A DNA stretch of 64,000 nt from Nonomuraea guangzhouensis (lineage in GTDB: Bacteria > Actinomycetota > Actinomycetes > Streptosporangiales > Streptosporangiaceae): contig NZ_JAHKRM010000016.1 of assembly GCF_019396345.1 (NCBI RefSeq), positions 26,976 to 90,975 of the forward strand. Direction: 5' to 3'. Below the pieces are notes generated by a model. It was not told the origin of the DNA. It saw only the letters and a list, made by a program, of their open reading frames with translations, and did not search any database. A program made the position numbers and the translations under genes. This document shows positions 24,751 through 33,590 of this stretch, piece by piece. Positions within the stretch are counted from its first letter, which is position 1; the number at the start of each line of letters is the position of its first letter.

Positions 24751-26298
24751 ATGTCCATTGCGCGCTATGAGGGATGGCTCCTGGCCGGACGCTACCGGTT
24801 ACTCTCCGAGCTTGGCCGGGGCGGCATGGGCAAGGTCTGGCGGGCCCACGACGAGCTCCTGGACCGCGAGGTCGCGGTCAAAGAGGTCATCCTCTCCGGT
24901 CCGCGGCCCGAAGAGCTGGCCGGCCGGACGATGCGGGAGGCCCGCATCGCCGCCCGGCTGAGCCACCCGCACATCGCCGCCATCTACGACGTGGTGCTGG
25001 TCGACGACCGCCCGTGGATCGTGCTGCAGCTCATCCCCGCCCGCAGCCTCGCCCAGGTGATCGCCGAACAGGGCCCGCTCCCCGTGGCCACCGTCACCCG
25101 CATCGGCCTGGAACTGCTGGACGCCCTGCGCGCCGCCCACGCCGCCGGTGTCCTGCACCGCGACATCAAGCCCGCCAACATCCTGCTCACCGACGACGAG
25201 CACGCGGTCCTGACCGACTTCGGCCTGGCCACCACGGTCGACGACGAATCCCACGTCACCCGGACGGGCATGGTCGTCGGCACACCCGCCTACATAGCCC
25301 CCGAGCGGGCCAGCGGCGGCCCGTCCACCCCGGCGGCCGATCTGTGGTCGCTGGGCGCCACCTTGTACGCGGCCGTCGAGGGCCGAGCACCCTTCGGCCA
25401 GAGCACCGAGGTGGCCACGCTGACCGCGGTGCTGACCGGCCCGCCCGCTCCGTACCACCGAGCCGGGCCACTCGCCCCGATCATCGCCGGCCTGCTGGAC
25501 AAGGACCCCACCCAGCGCAGTGACGCAAACCACGTCCACGAGCAACTGCTGCGCGTGGCCGCCCAGAACGAGCCGCGCCCTGCCTCACCCGCCCGCCCCG
25601 ACGCGTACTGGCAGCACGAGGCCCAGGCGATGGGAAACCTGAGGGCGGCGCGCCGGCTGACAGCAGCGCGCCGACTGACGGCGGCCCGCCGGCTGAAGGA
25701 GATGGGTCCGCTTCAGGACGCGGGTCGTCTGAAGGAAGTGGGTCGGCAGAGGGAGGCGCGACCGCCTAAGGAGATGGGCCGGCAGAGGGAGGTACGACCG
25801 CCGAAGGAGATAGGCCGGCAGAAGGAAGTACGGCCGCCGAAGACCGCGCCATCGCTGAAGGCGGTGCGCCGGCAAGGGAAGGTACGTCGGCTGAAGGCGG
25901 CGCGGCAGCTGATCGCCGTGCGCTGGCGCGAGGCGGCCGTCATCGTCGCCCTGTTCGCCAGCGTCGTCGCCACCGGCTCCTGGTGGAACGCCGCTCCCAC
26001 CGCCACTCCCATCGCGGATCCCGTCGCACCCACCCAAACCACCCCCGCCAAGGTCGCCGCCCACCCGGCATTCGACCTGACCGGCGTCCCACAGGTCGAG
26101 AACGTGTCCCGCAATCGGCTCCCCGACACCTCCGAACAACCCGCCGCCCGCCAGGCCGCGACCCCGGCCGCCCTCTCTGGCAAGGCCGCCGCCGCACTGA
26201 AGAAGGCCCAGAAGGCCGCCGCCAAGAAGGCAGCCAAACTGGCCAAAGCCAAACCAGCCAAGCCCGTGAAGGTCCACGGCAACGGCAAGAAGAACTAG
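24751..26298 (+). CDS. Transmembrane serine/threonine protein kinase (PknB type)
   Basis: A 515-residue Hanks-type kinase. The catalytic domain (about residues 12-270) has ELGRGGMGKVW, the lysine of VAVKEV, HRDIKPANIL, DFG and the APE-like APERAS. A very basic juxtamembrane stretch with three 12-residue repeats follows, then one membrane helix (about 394-413, VIVALFASVVATGSWW). The extracellular part is short and ends in an Ala/Lys-rich tail instead of PASTA domains. Ligand and substrates are unknown. The gene is divergent from the propeller-protein operon. Confidence 0.9.
   Translation: MSIARYEGWLLAGRYRLLSELGRGGMGKVWRAHDELLDREVAVKEVILSGPRPEELAGRTMREARIAARLSHPHIAAIYDVVLVDDRPWIVLQLIPARSLAQVIAEQGPLPVATVTRIGLELLDALRAAHAAGVLHRDIKPANILLTDDEHAVLTDFGLATTVDDESHVTRTGMVVGTPAYIAPERASGGPSTPAADLWSLGATLYAAVEGRAPFGQSTEVATLTAVLTGPPAPYHRAGPLAPIIAGLLDKDPTQRSDANHVHEQLLRVAAQNEPRPASPARPDAYWQHEAQAMGNLRAARRLTAARRLTAARRLKEMGPLQDAGRLKEVGRQREARPPKEMGRQREVRPPKEIGRQKEVRPPKTAPSLKAVRRQGKVRRLKAARQLIAVRWREAAVIVALFASVVATGSWWNAAPTATPIADPVAPTQTTPAKVAAHPAFDLTGVPQVENVSRNRLPDTSEQPAARQAATPAALSGKAAAALKKAQKAAAKKAAKLAKAKPAKPVKVHGNGKKN
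25744..25851 (+). repeat. 36-bp repeats in the kinase juxtamembrane region
   Basis: Three in-frame copies beginning at 25744, 25780 and 25816 encode RQREARPPKEMG, RQREVRPPKEIG and RQKEVRPPKTAP. Looser RRLTAA and RRLKEMG repeats precede them (about 25651-25740). The whole stretch is strongly positive and lies on the cytoplasmic side of the membrane helix. Confidence 0.8.
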
Positions 26299-26329
26299 CC
26301 CGGCTGCGCCACCGACTGCTCAGGCGGTT

Positions 26330-26794
26330 TCAGTACGGTCTCATCTGATCCAGCACTTTGGTGGCGAGTGTCAGAAACTCCTCCGCCTTCGCCATGTCTC
26401 GGATGACATCCTCGGGAGTGATTTCCGGGCTGTCGGGCCGAGGGTACTCGGCGCCGTTGCGTCGGCGGCGCATCCGGTCGAAGGAGCGGAGTGACTGCCC
26501 GAGAGGCGGGTCCAGTTGGGCTGTGACCGCATCAAGCACCGCGAGGTGGCCGCCCCTGCTGGTGGCTCGCAGCCCTTGATTCTCCAAGATGGACGCGAGG
26601 GCTTTCCTGGAGGCGTCGTAGAGAAGTTGGTAGGCACCTGTCGGATCTGTCCGGCAGCCGCTGTGCGCGAGTTCTATATGTCGCCTGGCCTGGGTGAGCA
26701 GGGTGTCGGCATGCTCGCGGCTCGCCGGCACGCGTTCCAACTGCCCTGACGACAGCATCATGTCGATCTGGTCGCGTCCCTGCATCCATCTCAT
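26330..26794 (-). CDS. HEPN-domain protein of a MNT-HEPN toxin-antitoxin pair
   Basis: A 154-residue helical protein. ADTLLTQARRHIELA, YQLLYDASRKALASILENQGLR and RMRRRRNGAEYP fit a HEPN fold; the last segment is a variant of the RNase motif in which EY replaces the usual histidine position. In such pairs the HEPN protein is an RNase-type toxin and the nucleotidyltransferase neutralises it by AMPylation or a related modification. The ATG at 26794 overlaps the stop of the nucleotidyltransferase gene (ATGA). Activity is uncertain because of the changed motif. Confidence 0.72.
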   Translation of the reverse strand: MRWMQGRDQIDMMLSSGQLERVPASREHADTLLTQARRHIELAHSGCRTDPTGAYQLLYDASRKALASILENQGLRATSRGGHLAVLDAVTAQLDPPLGQSLRSFDRMRRRRNGAEYPRPDSPEITPEDVIRDMAKAEEFLTLATKVLDQMRPY

Positions 26795-27384
26795 GAGCTG
26801 CTCTCTTTCTGGATCAGGGGGTGAAGGGGCCTGCTCCGCAGGGACGTCGTGAACGGGTCGGAGGTGTCGCTGGTCCATGAGGTCGATGAGATCCGGGTGA
26901 TGTTCACTTCGCGGCCGAGGGTTCGTTCGGCGGTTCGCGCCGCGTCATAAAGTTCGTCCTCATCGGCGGACCCCACGACGAGGACATCGACGTCCTGGGG
27001 CGGTGGTCCTGGCTGGTTCGCGTGCCGGGCGGCCCAGGAGCCGTAGATGTATGCCTCGTCGATGCCGGAGATGGGCCGGAGGAGAGGTGGCAGTACGGCG
27101 GCCGGGCCGAAGGTGACGGCCAGCAGATCGGTGAGCGGTTTCGCGAGGATCGTCTCGGTGTTGGCGCGGATCAGGCGAAGGTTGCCATGCCGCCTCTCCC
27201 GAATCAGGCCGGCCTCGTAGAACCGGTCTGCTTCTCGGCTCACCGTCGACTGCGACGTTCCGGTCCAAGCGGCGAGCTCAATTGTGGAGTACTCGCGCTC
27301 CGGGTGGAGGTACAGCCAGGCGAGCAGTTCGCCGACAGCGTTGGAGCGAAGGAGAGGCAACAGTACAGGTGGGATCGGCCTCAT
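26791..27384 (-). CDS. Nucleotidyltransferase with N-terminal winged helix (MNT antitoxin)
   Basis: A 197-residue two-domain protein. Residues 10-75 form a winged helix (YSTIELAAWTGTSQSTVSREADRFYEAGLI). The C-terminal part is a minimal nucleotidyltransferase with YGSWAARHANQ and PQDVDVLVVG, giving the GS-N(x)-DxD catalytic pattern. It precedes and overlaps the HEPN gene, the standard order of MNT-HEPN modules. The winged helix could make the antitoxin its own repressor through the palindrome around its start. Confidence 0.8.
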   Translation of the reverse strand: MRPIPPVLLPLLRSNAVGELLAWLYLHPEREYSTIELAAWTGTSQSTVSREADRFYEAGLIRERRHGNLRLIRANTETILAKPLTDLLAVTFGPAAVLPPLLRPISGIDEAYIYGSWAARHANQPGPPPQDVDVLVVGSADEDELYDAARTAERTLGREVNITRISSTSWTSDTSDPFTTSLRSRPLHPLIQKESSS

Positions 27385-27387
27385 AGC

Positions 27388-27403
27388 TGCATAATACTAT
27401 GCA
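27388..27403. promoter_or_regulatory. Operator candidate of the MNT-HEPN operon
   Basis: TGCATA-ATAC-TATGCA is a perfect 6-bp palindrome that ends 3 bases before the minus-strand ATG at 27384. The minus strand also reads TAGTAT in this site, a plausible -10 box, so the transcript may be leaderless and repressed by binding here. Confidence 0.6.
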
Positions 27404-27534
27404 TCTATAGCAAGTCCAGCACTCTTTGCAATGGAGCGCGTTCGAACAGTTACAAAGAGCCGGACGCGTAAAAGGAGGTGCCCTTCGGAGTTCTGGATGG
27501 GTAGCCTGCCCGGAGGTATGCGAAGGGAATCGCC

Positions 27535-29145
27535 GTGGCGCACGTCGAAGTGGGACATCTGACATACGTGCTGCCCGACGGGCGGCCGCTGCTCAACGAC
27601 GTTTCCTTCAGGATCGGCGAAGGCGTCAAGGCCGCGCTCGTCGGGCCCAACGGCGCGGGCAAGACCACATTGATGCGGCTGGTCGCCGGGGATCTGCAGC
27701 CGGTCGCGGGCAGTGTGGCGAGCTCCGGCGGGTTGGGGGTGATGCGGCAGTTCATCGGCAGCGTGCGTGACGGGAGCACGGTGCATGACCTGCTGCTCAG
27801 CGTCGCCCCGCCGGCCGTGCGGCAGGCGGCCGAGCGGCTGGAGCGGGCCGAGTTGATGATGATGGAGCGCGACGACGAGAAGGCGCAGATGCGCTACGCG
27901 CAGGCCATCACCGACTACACCGACGCCGGTGGCTATGACATCGAGGTGCTCTGGGACACGTGTACGGTGGCCGCGCTCGGCGTGCCGTACGACAACGTGA
28001 AATATCGGGATGTGGCGACGTTGTCCGGCGGCGAGCAGAAGCGGCTCGTGCTCGAAGCGCTGCTCCGCGGGCCGGACCAGACGCTGCTGCTCGACGAGCC
28101 CGACAACTACCTCGACGTGCCGGGCAAGGAGTGGCTGGAGCAGGCGCTCAGGGAGACGCCCAAGACGGTCCTGCTGGTCAGCCACGACCGGCAGTTGCTG
28201 GCCAACGCGGCCGATCGCATCGTCACCGTCGAGTCCGGAAATATCTGGATCCATGGTGGCGGGTTCGCCACGTACGCCGAGGCCCGCAAGACCCGCAACG
28301 AGCGCCTCGACGAGCTGCGCCGGCGCTGGGACGAGGAGCACGCCAAGATCAAGGCCCTGGTCAACATGCTGAAGAACAAGGCCAGATACAACGACGGCAT
28401 GGCCGCCGCCTACCACGCGGCCCAGACGCGGCTGCGTAAGTTCGAGGAGGCGGGCCCGCCCGAGGAGGCCCCCTCCGACCAGAACATCAAGATGCGCCTC
28501 AAAGGCGGCCGCACCGGCAAGCGCGCCGTCATCTGCGAGGGGCTGGAGCTGACCGGCCTGATGCGGCCGTTCGACCTCGAGGTCTGGTACGGCGAGCGCA
28601 TCGCGGTGCTCGGCTCCAACGGCTCGGGCAAGTCCCATTTCCTGCGGCTGCTGGCGGATGAGCCGATCGGCCACTCCGGCGTCGCGAGGCTCGGCGCCCG
28701 CGTGGTCCCCGGCCACTTCGCCCAGACGCACGCCCGGCCCGACCTGCACGCGCGCACACCGGTGGAGATCGTCATGTCCGAGCACGCCAGGCTGAAGAAT
28801 GAGGCCATGAAGATCCTGGCCCGCTACGAGCTGGCCGGGCTGATCGCCGAGCAGCGGTTCGACACGCTCTCGGGCGGTCAGCAGGCGCGGTTGCAGATCC
28901 TGCTGCTGGAGCTGTCCGGCGCGACGCTCCTGCTGCTCGACGAGCCGACCGACAACCTCGACCTGGCCAGCGCCGAAGCGCTCCAGGTGGGCCTGGACGC
29001 GTTCGAGGGCACGGTGGTGGCGGTCACGCACGACCGCTGGTTCGCCGCGGATTTCGATCGTTTCCTGGTGTTCGGCGCAGATGGCACCGTTTACGAGTCC
29101 GCCGAGCCGGTTTGGGATGAGGCCAGGGTCGTACGCCCCCGCTGA
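27535..29145 (+). CDS. ABC-F family ATPase
   Basis: A 536-residue protein with two ABC domains and no membrane segments. First domain: GPNGAGKTT, LSGGEQKR, LLLDEPDNYLD. Second: GSNGSGKSH, LSGGQQAR, LLLDEPTDNLD. The linker between them (about residues 240-320) is long, charged and helical, as in ABC-F translation factors that act on the ribosome; some members protect against antibiotics. Which subgroup this is cannot be told. GTG 27535 follows a GAAGGGA ribosome binding site. Confidence 0.9.
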   Translation: MAHVEVGHLTYVLPDGRPLLNDVSFRIGEGVKAALVGPNGAGKTTLMRLVAGDLQPVAGSVASSGGLGVMRQFIGSVRDGSTVHDLLLSVAPPAVRQAAERLERAELMMMERDDEKAQMRYAQAITDYTDAGGYDIEVLWDTCTVAALGVPYDNVKYRDVATLSGGEQKRLVLEALLRGPDQTLLLDEPDNYLDVPGKEWLEQALRETPKTVLLVSHDRQLLANAADRIVTVESGNIWIHGGGFATYAEARKTRNERLDELRRRWDEEHAKIKALVNMLKNKARYNDGMAAAYHAAQTRLRKFEEAGPPEEAPSDQNIKMRLKGGRTGKRAVICEGLELTGLMRPFDLEVWYGERIAVLGSNGSGKSHFLRLLADEPIGHSGVARLGARVVPGHFAQTHARPDLHARTPVEIVMSEHARLKNEAMKILARYELAGLIAEQRFDTLSGGQQARLQILLLELSGATLLLLDEPTDNLDLASAEALQVGLDAFEGTVVAVTHDRWFAADFDRFLVFGADGTVYESAEPVWDEARVVRPR

Positions 29146-29164
29146 TTGCGTTAAGAGTTGGTAC

Positions 29165-29189
29165 GGCAGGCGCGTGTCCCGTGCCTGCC
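29165..29189 (+). terminator. Hairpin after the ABC-F gene
   Basis: GGCAGGC (29165-29171) pairs with GCCTGCC (29183-29189) across an 11-base loop, 19 bases after the stop. There is no T-run. A modest terminator candidate. Confidence 0.5.
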
Positions 29190-29217
29190 GCGCCCATAGA
29201 CCAGTTATTACGGCAAA

Positions 29218-30018
29218 GTGATCCCGCGTAGCCGAACCGTCAGCCTCCTCGCACTCGGGGCGATCTGCCTAGCCGGGTGCTCGAGCGAGGAATCGCCAGT
29301 ACAACAGCTCAAGCCGCTCGCCCTCAAGGAGCAGGTGGCCAACATCGTCAAGTCCTCCGACGGCTACGCCGTGAACTGGGCAGGAGTCCTCGACAACGTC
29401 AATCCGTGGCACTTCGGCGAACACGTGGTGGCGACGGTCATCGGGCGTGACGCCGCCGGCACCGAGGTGGTCCGGATGGACCAGTCGCTCGACGCCGTGC
29501 CGCCGGGCGGCTCGCTGGCCTTCACCGGCCAGGTCAACGCGGCCCAGAAGCCGGCCAAGGTGACGATCGAGTATCGCCCCGCCCAGTGGCGGCCGGCCGC
29601 CCGCATCGCGTCGGCGTTCAAGGAGTTTCCCGTTTCGCGGGTGCAGACGCTCCGACAAAAGGACCATTCTTATCTCATCACCGGCTATGTCGGAAATCCC
29701 TATCAGCTTTCCGCCAGCAGCCTCGTGGTCAACGTGTTGCTGCGCGACAAGGCGGGCAAACTGCTCGGCGGCGGCAGTACGTTCGTCGACGACGTGAAGG
29801 CGGGCAGCCCGCCGCGTTTCATCCTGACCGTCGGCGGGCTCCCCGCGGGCAGCGAGGCGGCCAAGACCGAGGTAACGGCCCGGACCTGGGGTTCGACCGG
29901 TCGTCCCTTCGAGGATCTGGCGCTGGGCGGCGCGGTGCCGGTGCACACGGTCAAGCCGACCAGCGAACCGTTCGCCGTGGACCGAGGCGGCCAGGCCTTG
30001 GCCGAGCACCAGCAGTGA
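29218..30018 (+). CDS. Lipoprotein with two FxLYD-like domains
   Basis: A 266-residue lipoprotein. The leader TVSLLALGAICLAGC has a clear lipobox. Two beta-rich domains follow: one with YAVNWAGVLDNVNPWHFGEHVVATVIGRDAAGTEV and a second with SYLITGYVGNPYQLSASSLVVNVLLRDKAGKLLG, both resembling FxLYD domains found in secreted actinobacterial proteins. The function is unknown. GTG 29218 is the only suitable start before the leader; the ribosome binding site is weak. The next gene starts 172 bases on. Confidence 0.75.
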   Translation: MIPRSRTVSLLALGAICLAGCSSEESPVQQLKPLALKEQVANIVKSSDGYAVNWAGVLDNVNPWHFGEHVVATVIGRDAAGTEVVRMDQSLDAVPPGGSLAFTGQVNAAQKPAKVTIEYRPAQWRPAARIASAFKEFPVSRVQTLRQKDHSYLITGYVGNPYQLSASSLVVNVLLRDKAGKLLGGGSTFVDDVKAGSPPRFILTVGGLPAGSEAAKTEVTARTWGSTGRPFEDLALGGAVPVHTVKPTSEPFAVDRGGQALAEHQQ

Positions 30019-30190
30019 ATTGCTCATCAAATATCAATCAAATAAGCCGATAAATCGGGCGGGGTGGCCATTCGCCGCAGGCGGGCAGCGCTGAATACGC
30101 GGGCTTTCTGGTGAAGTAGCCGACGACAAGCGCTGCCATTCCCGCAGAATCGGTAGAACTACAAGTTACCAATCCATTACCTTCGGTCAT

Positions 30191-31618
30191 ATGAATGACC
30201 GCGTCCTGGTCGAGTCACTCCGCGCCTGCGCCCCGGGTGCCCTCGCCGCGCTCTACGACGCCTACGCCGAGGGCATCCACAGATACTGCTGGTCCCTTCT
30301 CCTCAGCTCCGACGGCGCCCAGGTAGCGCTCCGCGACACGATGATCGCGGCGGAGGCGCACGCCGGCTCCCTGGTGGATCCCGGCCGCCTGCGTCCATGG
30401 CTGTACGCCCTGGCCCGCGCCGAATGCCTGCGTCGGCGGATGGCCCAGCCGCCGGGCGCCGACGAGGCATTGGCGCAGGCCCCGCCACTCGACGACCCGG
30501 CCGACGCCGACCTGCGGGTCATGGCCTGGAACGCGATCCAGAGCCTGCGCCCCGGCGACCGTGAGGTGCTGGAGCTGTCCACCGCGCACGAGCTGTCCAC
30601 GCCGGAGCTCGCCGCGGTGCTGGGGACGGCGGCGCGCCACGTCGAGGCGGCGCAGGAGGAGGCGCGCGAACGGCTGCGCGACGCGATCACGGCGGAGATC
30701 CTGGCCAGGAAGGGCCCCTACGACTGCTCGCGACGGGCCGGCATCCTGACCGGTTTCTCCGGCGAGCTGACCGCCGAGATGCGCGCCCAGTTGATCGGCC
30801 ACCTCCCGCGCTGCCTGACCTGCTCCCCGCACCGCAACCGCCAGGTGTCGGCGGCCAAGGTGTTCGAGCTGCTGCCCCGGATCCCGCTGCCGGAGTCGCT
30901 CGGGGTCAGGGTGATGAGCTGCTTCGCCGATCCGGAGCTGCTGCCCTATCGCCGCTACGTGGCCAGGCGCTCGGGGGCGCTGGACGCCGCCGGATTTCCC
31001 GTTGCCGTGGCGCGGCACCCTCGGAAGTGGCCTCAGGCGGTGGCTGGCGCGATGGCGGCAGTCGCGACCGTGGTGGCGATAGCGGTGATCTTCCAGCAGT
31101 TCGGCCGGGTCGACGGCGGGGTGCCGGGCATCGCGTCCGCCGCCTTCCCCGCGCCGGGCGAGCCGCCCGCCATCAGGCTGCCCTGGCGGTCCGCGCCCCG
31201 GGACGTGCCGGTCATCGTCGAGCCCATCCTGGACAGCACGGCCACGGTTCCCCTGGGAATCCCGGCGACGCCGGCCACCGGCGCCACTTCGCCCGCCCGA
31301 AGCACACCGGAGACCCGAGAGACCGCCAAGGACCAGACCAAGCCTCAGCCCAAGGCCACCCCCACGCCCGACCACCAGTCCGCCGAGCCCGCGCCAGAGC
31401 CGGACAAACACCCGGACACGCAGCCGGAGCGGCAACCGGACAAACGGCCCGGCGACCACCCGGACAAGGGGCACCACCCCAGGCGCACGCCGTGCCCCAC
31501 CGACACCCCGACCCCCGCCCCGCCACCGACCCAGACGCCGATCGCCACCCCGGTAGCCACGCCGACCGTCGCACCGGCGCAGACGCCGACCGCGCCCGCC
31601 GTCGTCCCGGCCGGCTGA
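30191..31618 (+). CDS. ECF-like sigma factor fused to a zinc anti-sigma motif and membrane anchor
   Basis: A 475-residue protein. Residues 1-170 resemble an ECF sigma factor: region 2 (LAALYDAYAEGIHRYCW, PWLYALARAECLRR) and region 4 (LRPGDREVLELSTAHELSTPELAAVLG). A H-x3-C-x2-C motif (H204, C208, C211), typical of zinc-binding anti-sigma domains, follows, then one membrane helix (about 282-303, AVATVVAIAVIF). The last 150 residues are a Pro/Thr-rich, probably extracellular, tail. Sigma and regulator are thus in one membrane-bound chain. No separate anti-sigma gene is adjacent. Confidence 0.8.
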   Translation: MNDRVLVESLRACAPGALAALYDAYAEGIHRYCWSLLLSSDGAQVALRDTMIAAEAHAGSLVDPGRLRPWLYALARAECLRRRMAQPPGADEALAQAPPLDDPADADLRVMAWNAIQSLRPGDREVLELSTAHELSTPELAAVLGTAARHVEAAQEEARERLRDAITAEILARKGPYDCSRRAGILTGFSGELTAEMRAQLIGHLPRCLTCSPHRNRQVSAAKVFELLPRIPLPESLGVRVMSCFADPELLPYRRYVARRSGALDAAGFPVAVARHPRKWPQAVAGAMAAVATVVAIAVIFQQFGRVDGGVPGIASAAFPAPGEPPAIRLPWRSAPRDVPVIVEPILDSTATVPLGIPATPATGATSPARSTPETRETAKDQTKPQPKATPTPDHQSAEPAPEPDKHPDTQPERQPDKRPGDHPDKGHHPRRTPCPTDTPTPAPPPTQTPIATPVATPTVAPAQTPTAPAVVPAG

Positions 31619-31628
31619 GCCCTTCCAC

Positions 31629-32300
31629 ATGGAGTTGTACCAACTGCGCGAGGACCCCCAACTGGGCTGCCGGGTCTGCCCCCTGCCGGTCAGCGAGGAC
31701 CTGGCCGAGCTGATGGCCAGAAGCCATCACATCGCCTGGCCCACCTGGCTCGACCAGGGCCCCCGCATGCTCCGCGACATCCTCGAACTCTGCCGCCTGC
31801 GCACCGCCCGCGGCCTCGCCGTCCTGTCCTGGCTGTCGGGGAGCGAGCCGCCGTCCGGGCCGGCCGCCGAGCTCGGCTGGCTCTGGACCTCACGCCGCCT
31901 GACCGGCCAGCGTCAGGAGCGCCTGTACGGCGCCGCGGCCGCGGTGCCCGAACCCGTGCTCAACCTGGTGCTCGCCAACTGGACCTGGGCGCTCGGCACC
32001 TGCCACGGCGGCCGGGTCGCCGCCCCCTACCTGGCGGGCACCGCCTACCCCGGCGACGGGTCGGTGGCCGCCGCCGCCACGATGACCCTCTACCAGACCT
32101 TCGACCGGCACCCGGAGTCCCGCCCGGCCATCGCGGCGGCCTGGGCCGTGGCCCGGGCCGGCGCCGACTGGTGCCGGGCGGCCGAGCTGCACGCCGCCTA
32201 TGGGACGCAGACGCCGGTGTTCACCTATCCCCGGGGGACGGGCCCGGTCCCGGCGGGTGTCCGGCCGTGGATAGAACGCCTGTTCAGGTTGCGTGGCTGA
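31629..32300 (+). CDS. Conserved hypothetical protein
   Basis: A 223-residue protein without signal peptide or membrane segment. It begins 11 bases after the sigma-factor stop and probably belongs to the same transcript. Visible features are a C-x2-C pair near the N-terminus (GCRVCPLPV), a Trp-rich middle part (WLDQGPRMLRDILELCRLR, ELGWLWTSRR) and PVFTYPRGTGPV near the end. I do not recognise the family. Linkage to the sigma factor suggests a role in its signalling, but this is only context. Confidence 0.65.
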   Translation: MELYQLREDPQLGCRVCPLPVSEDLAELMARSHHIAWPTWLDQGPRMLRDILELCRLRTARGLAVLSWLSGSEPPSGPAAELGWLWTSRRLTGQRQERLYGAAAAVPEPVLNLVLANWTWALGTCHGGRVAAPYLAGTAYPGDGSVAAAATMTLYQTFDRHPESRPAIAAAWAVARAGADWCRAAELHAAYGTQTPVFTYPRGTGPVPAGVRPWIERLFRLRG

Positions 32301-32354
32301 TGTTACGAAAGAGGCCAGGATTACACAGAGTGACGGACGGGAACTGTGTGCACT

Positions 32355-33476
32355 ATGCACGCCATAAGAGCCGGACTCATGGCCGTCTGCCTGTTCGTCA
32401 CCCTGTGCCCGCCGGCTGACGCTGCTCCCGGGCCTTCCCGACGGAAGGTGATGCAGGCTCGCCACACCGTACGGGAGCGGATCAAGGAACTGGGCACGGC
32501 GAGCGCGCGGCTAGCCGAGGCCGAGTCGCGCCTCCATGACCTGGCGGCGGGGGCGGAGCGGCTGGTGGAGGCGTACAACGGAGAGCTCGTCCACCTCCGG
32601 CACGCCCAGCAGGCCCGCGAGCAGGCGCAGGCACGGCTCGCGTTGGCGGACGCCGAGGTGGAGAAGGCCCGCGCGCCGGTGGCGCTGCTCGCCGTGCAGC
32701 ACTACAGCGGGCTCGACATGATGAGGCCGATGCTCGGCATGCTGACCGACACCGGTGACAGCGACGGCTTCCTGCACCGGGCGAGCGTCCTGCAGGAGCT
32801 CGGCGGCGAACGCGGCATCGTGCTCGACCGGATGCGTGACGCCCAGGAGGTCTCCGCCATCCTGCGCAGCCAGGCGGCCCGCGCGTACGCCGAGCAGGAG
32901 GCCGCGTCCGAACGCGCCAGGCAGGCCAAGATCGCGGCGGAGACGGCCGTCGCCGCGCAGAAGCAGGAGACCAGGGAGCTGAAAACCGAGCAGGCCGCGT
33001 GGCAGCGGCGGGTCGACGCCGCGCGCACCCACGCGGACCTGCTGGCCAGACGCCGTGCCGCGGCGTTGGCGCAGGCGCGGCTCAGCCGCGGGCTGCACGC
33101 GTCCGGGTCGCTCATGGGCGACGTCGCGGCCAACTGGGCGCTGACCCAGCTCGGCAAGCCGTACGTGTGGGCGGCCGACGGCCCGGACAGCTTCGACTGC
33201 TCGGGCCTGACCATGCGGGCCTGGGAGCAGGCGGGCGTCGGCCTCGACCACTGGACCGGCACCCAGTGGAGCTCGGGGCCGCACGTGCCGTACGACCAGT
33301 TGCGCCGCGGCGACCTGCTGTTCTTCGGCTACGTCCCCGACGACCCGGACACGATCCACCACGTCGGCATGTACGTGGGGGACGGGCTCATGGTGCACGC
33401 GCCGCAGACCGGCGACGTGGTGCGGGTCGCCTCGATGTGGCGGGGGGACCTGGTGGGCGCCACCAGGCCCCAGTGA
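32355..33476 (+). CDS. Secreted NlpC/P60 peptidoglycan endopeptidase with coiled coil
   Basis: A 373-residue exported hydrolase. A signal peptide (MHAIRAGLMAVCLFV, cleavage near ADA) is followed by a long coiled coil (about residues 30-230) and an NlpC/P60 domain with QLGKPYVWAADGP, the cysteine in FDCSGL and histidines in IHHVGMYVG and VHAPQTGD. It should cleave stem peptides in peptidoglycan, with the coiled coil controlling access. The start is either GTG 32346 or ATG 32355; the latter is used because it opens the signal peptide. The gene converges on ppa with one hairpin repeat between. Confidence 0.88.
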   Translation: MHAIRAGLMAVCLFVTLCPPADAAPGPSRRKVMQARHTVRERIKELGTASARLAEAESRLHDLAAGAERLVEAYNGELVHLRHAQQAREQAQARLALADAEVEKARAPVALLAVQHYSGLDMMRPMLGMLTDTGDSDGFLHRASVLQELGGERGIVLDRMRDAQEVSAILRSQAARAYAEQEAASERARQAKIAAETAVAAQKQETRELKTEQAAWQRRVDAARTHADLLARRRAAALAQARLSRGLHASGSLMGDVAANWALTQLGKPYVWAADGPDSFDCSGLTMRAWEQAGVGLDHWTGTQWSSGPHVPYDQLRRGDLLFFGYVPDDPDTIHHVGMYVGDGLMVHAPQTGDVVRVASMWRGDLVGATRPQ

Positions 33477-33479
33477 CCT

Positions 33480-33590
33480 GCGAAGGAGCGCCGGTGTCTG
33501 GAGTGAGGAGAGAGGGAGCGTAGCGACTGAACGACGATCGGAAGACACCGGATTCCAGCGACTGAGCCGCGATCCGCAGGATCGCCATCA
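33480..33590 (-). repeat. 111-bp hairpin repeat, copy A
   Basis: Read on the minus strand it runs from TGATGGCGATCC to CTCCTTCGC. It contains a 7-bp hairpin (GCGATCC/GGATCGC, 3-base loop) at one end and CCGGTGTCT paired with AGACACCGG around the middle. It fills the whole gap between the convergent nlpC/P60 and ppa genes, leaving 3 bp on one side and 2 bp on the other, so it could also act as a terminator for both. Confidence 0.9.
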
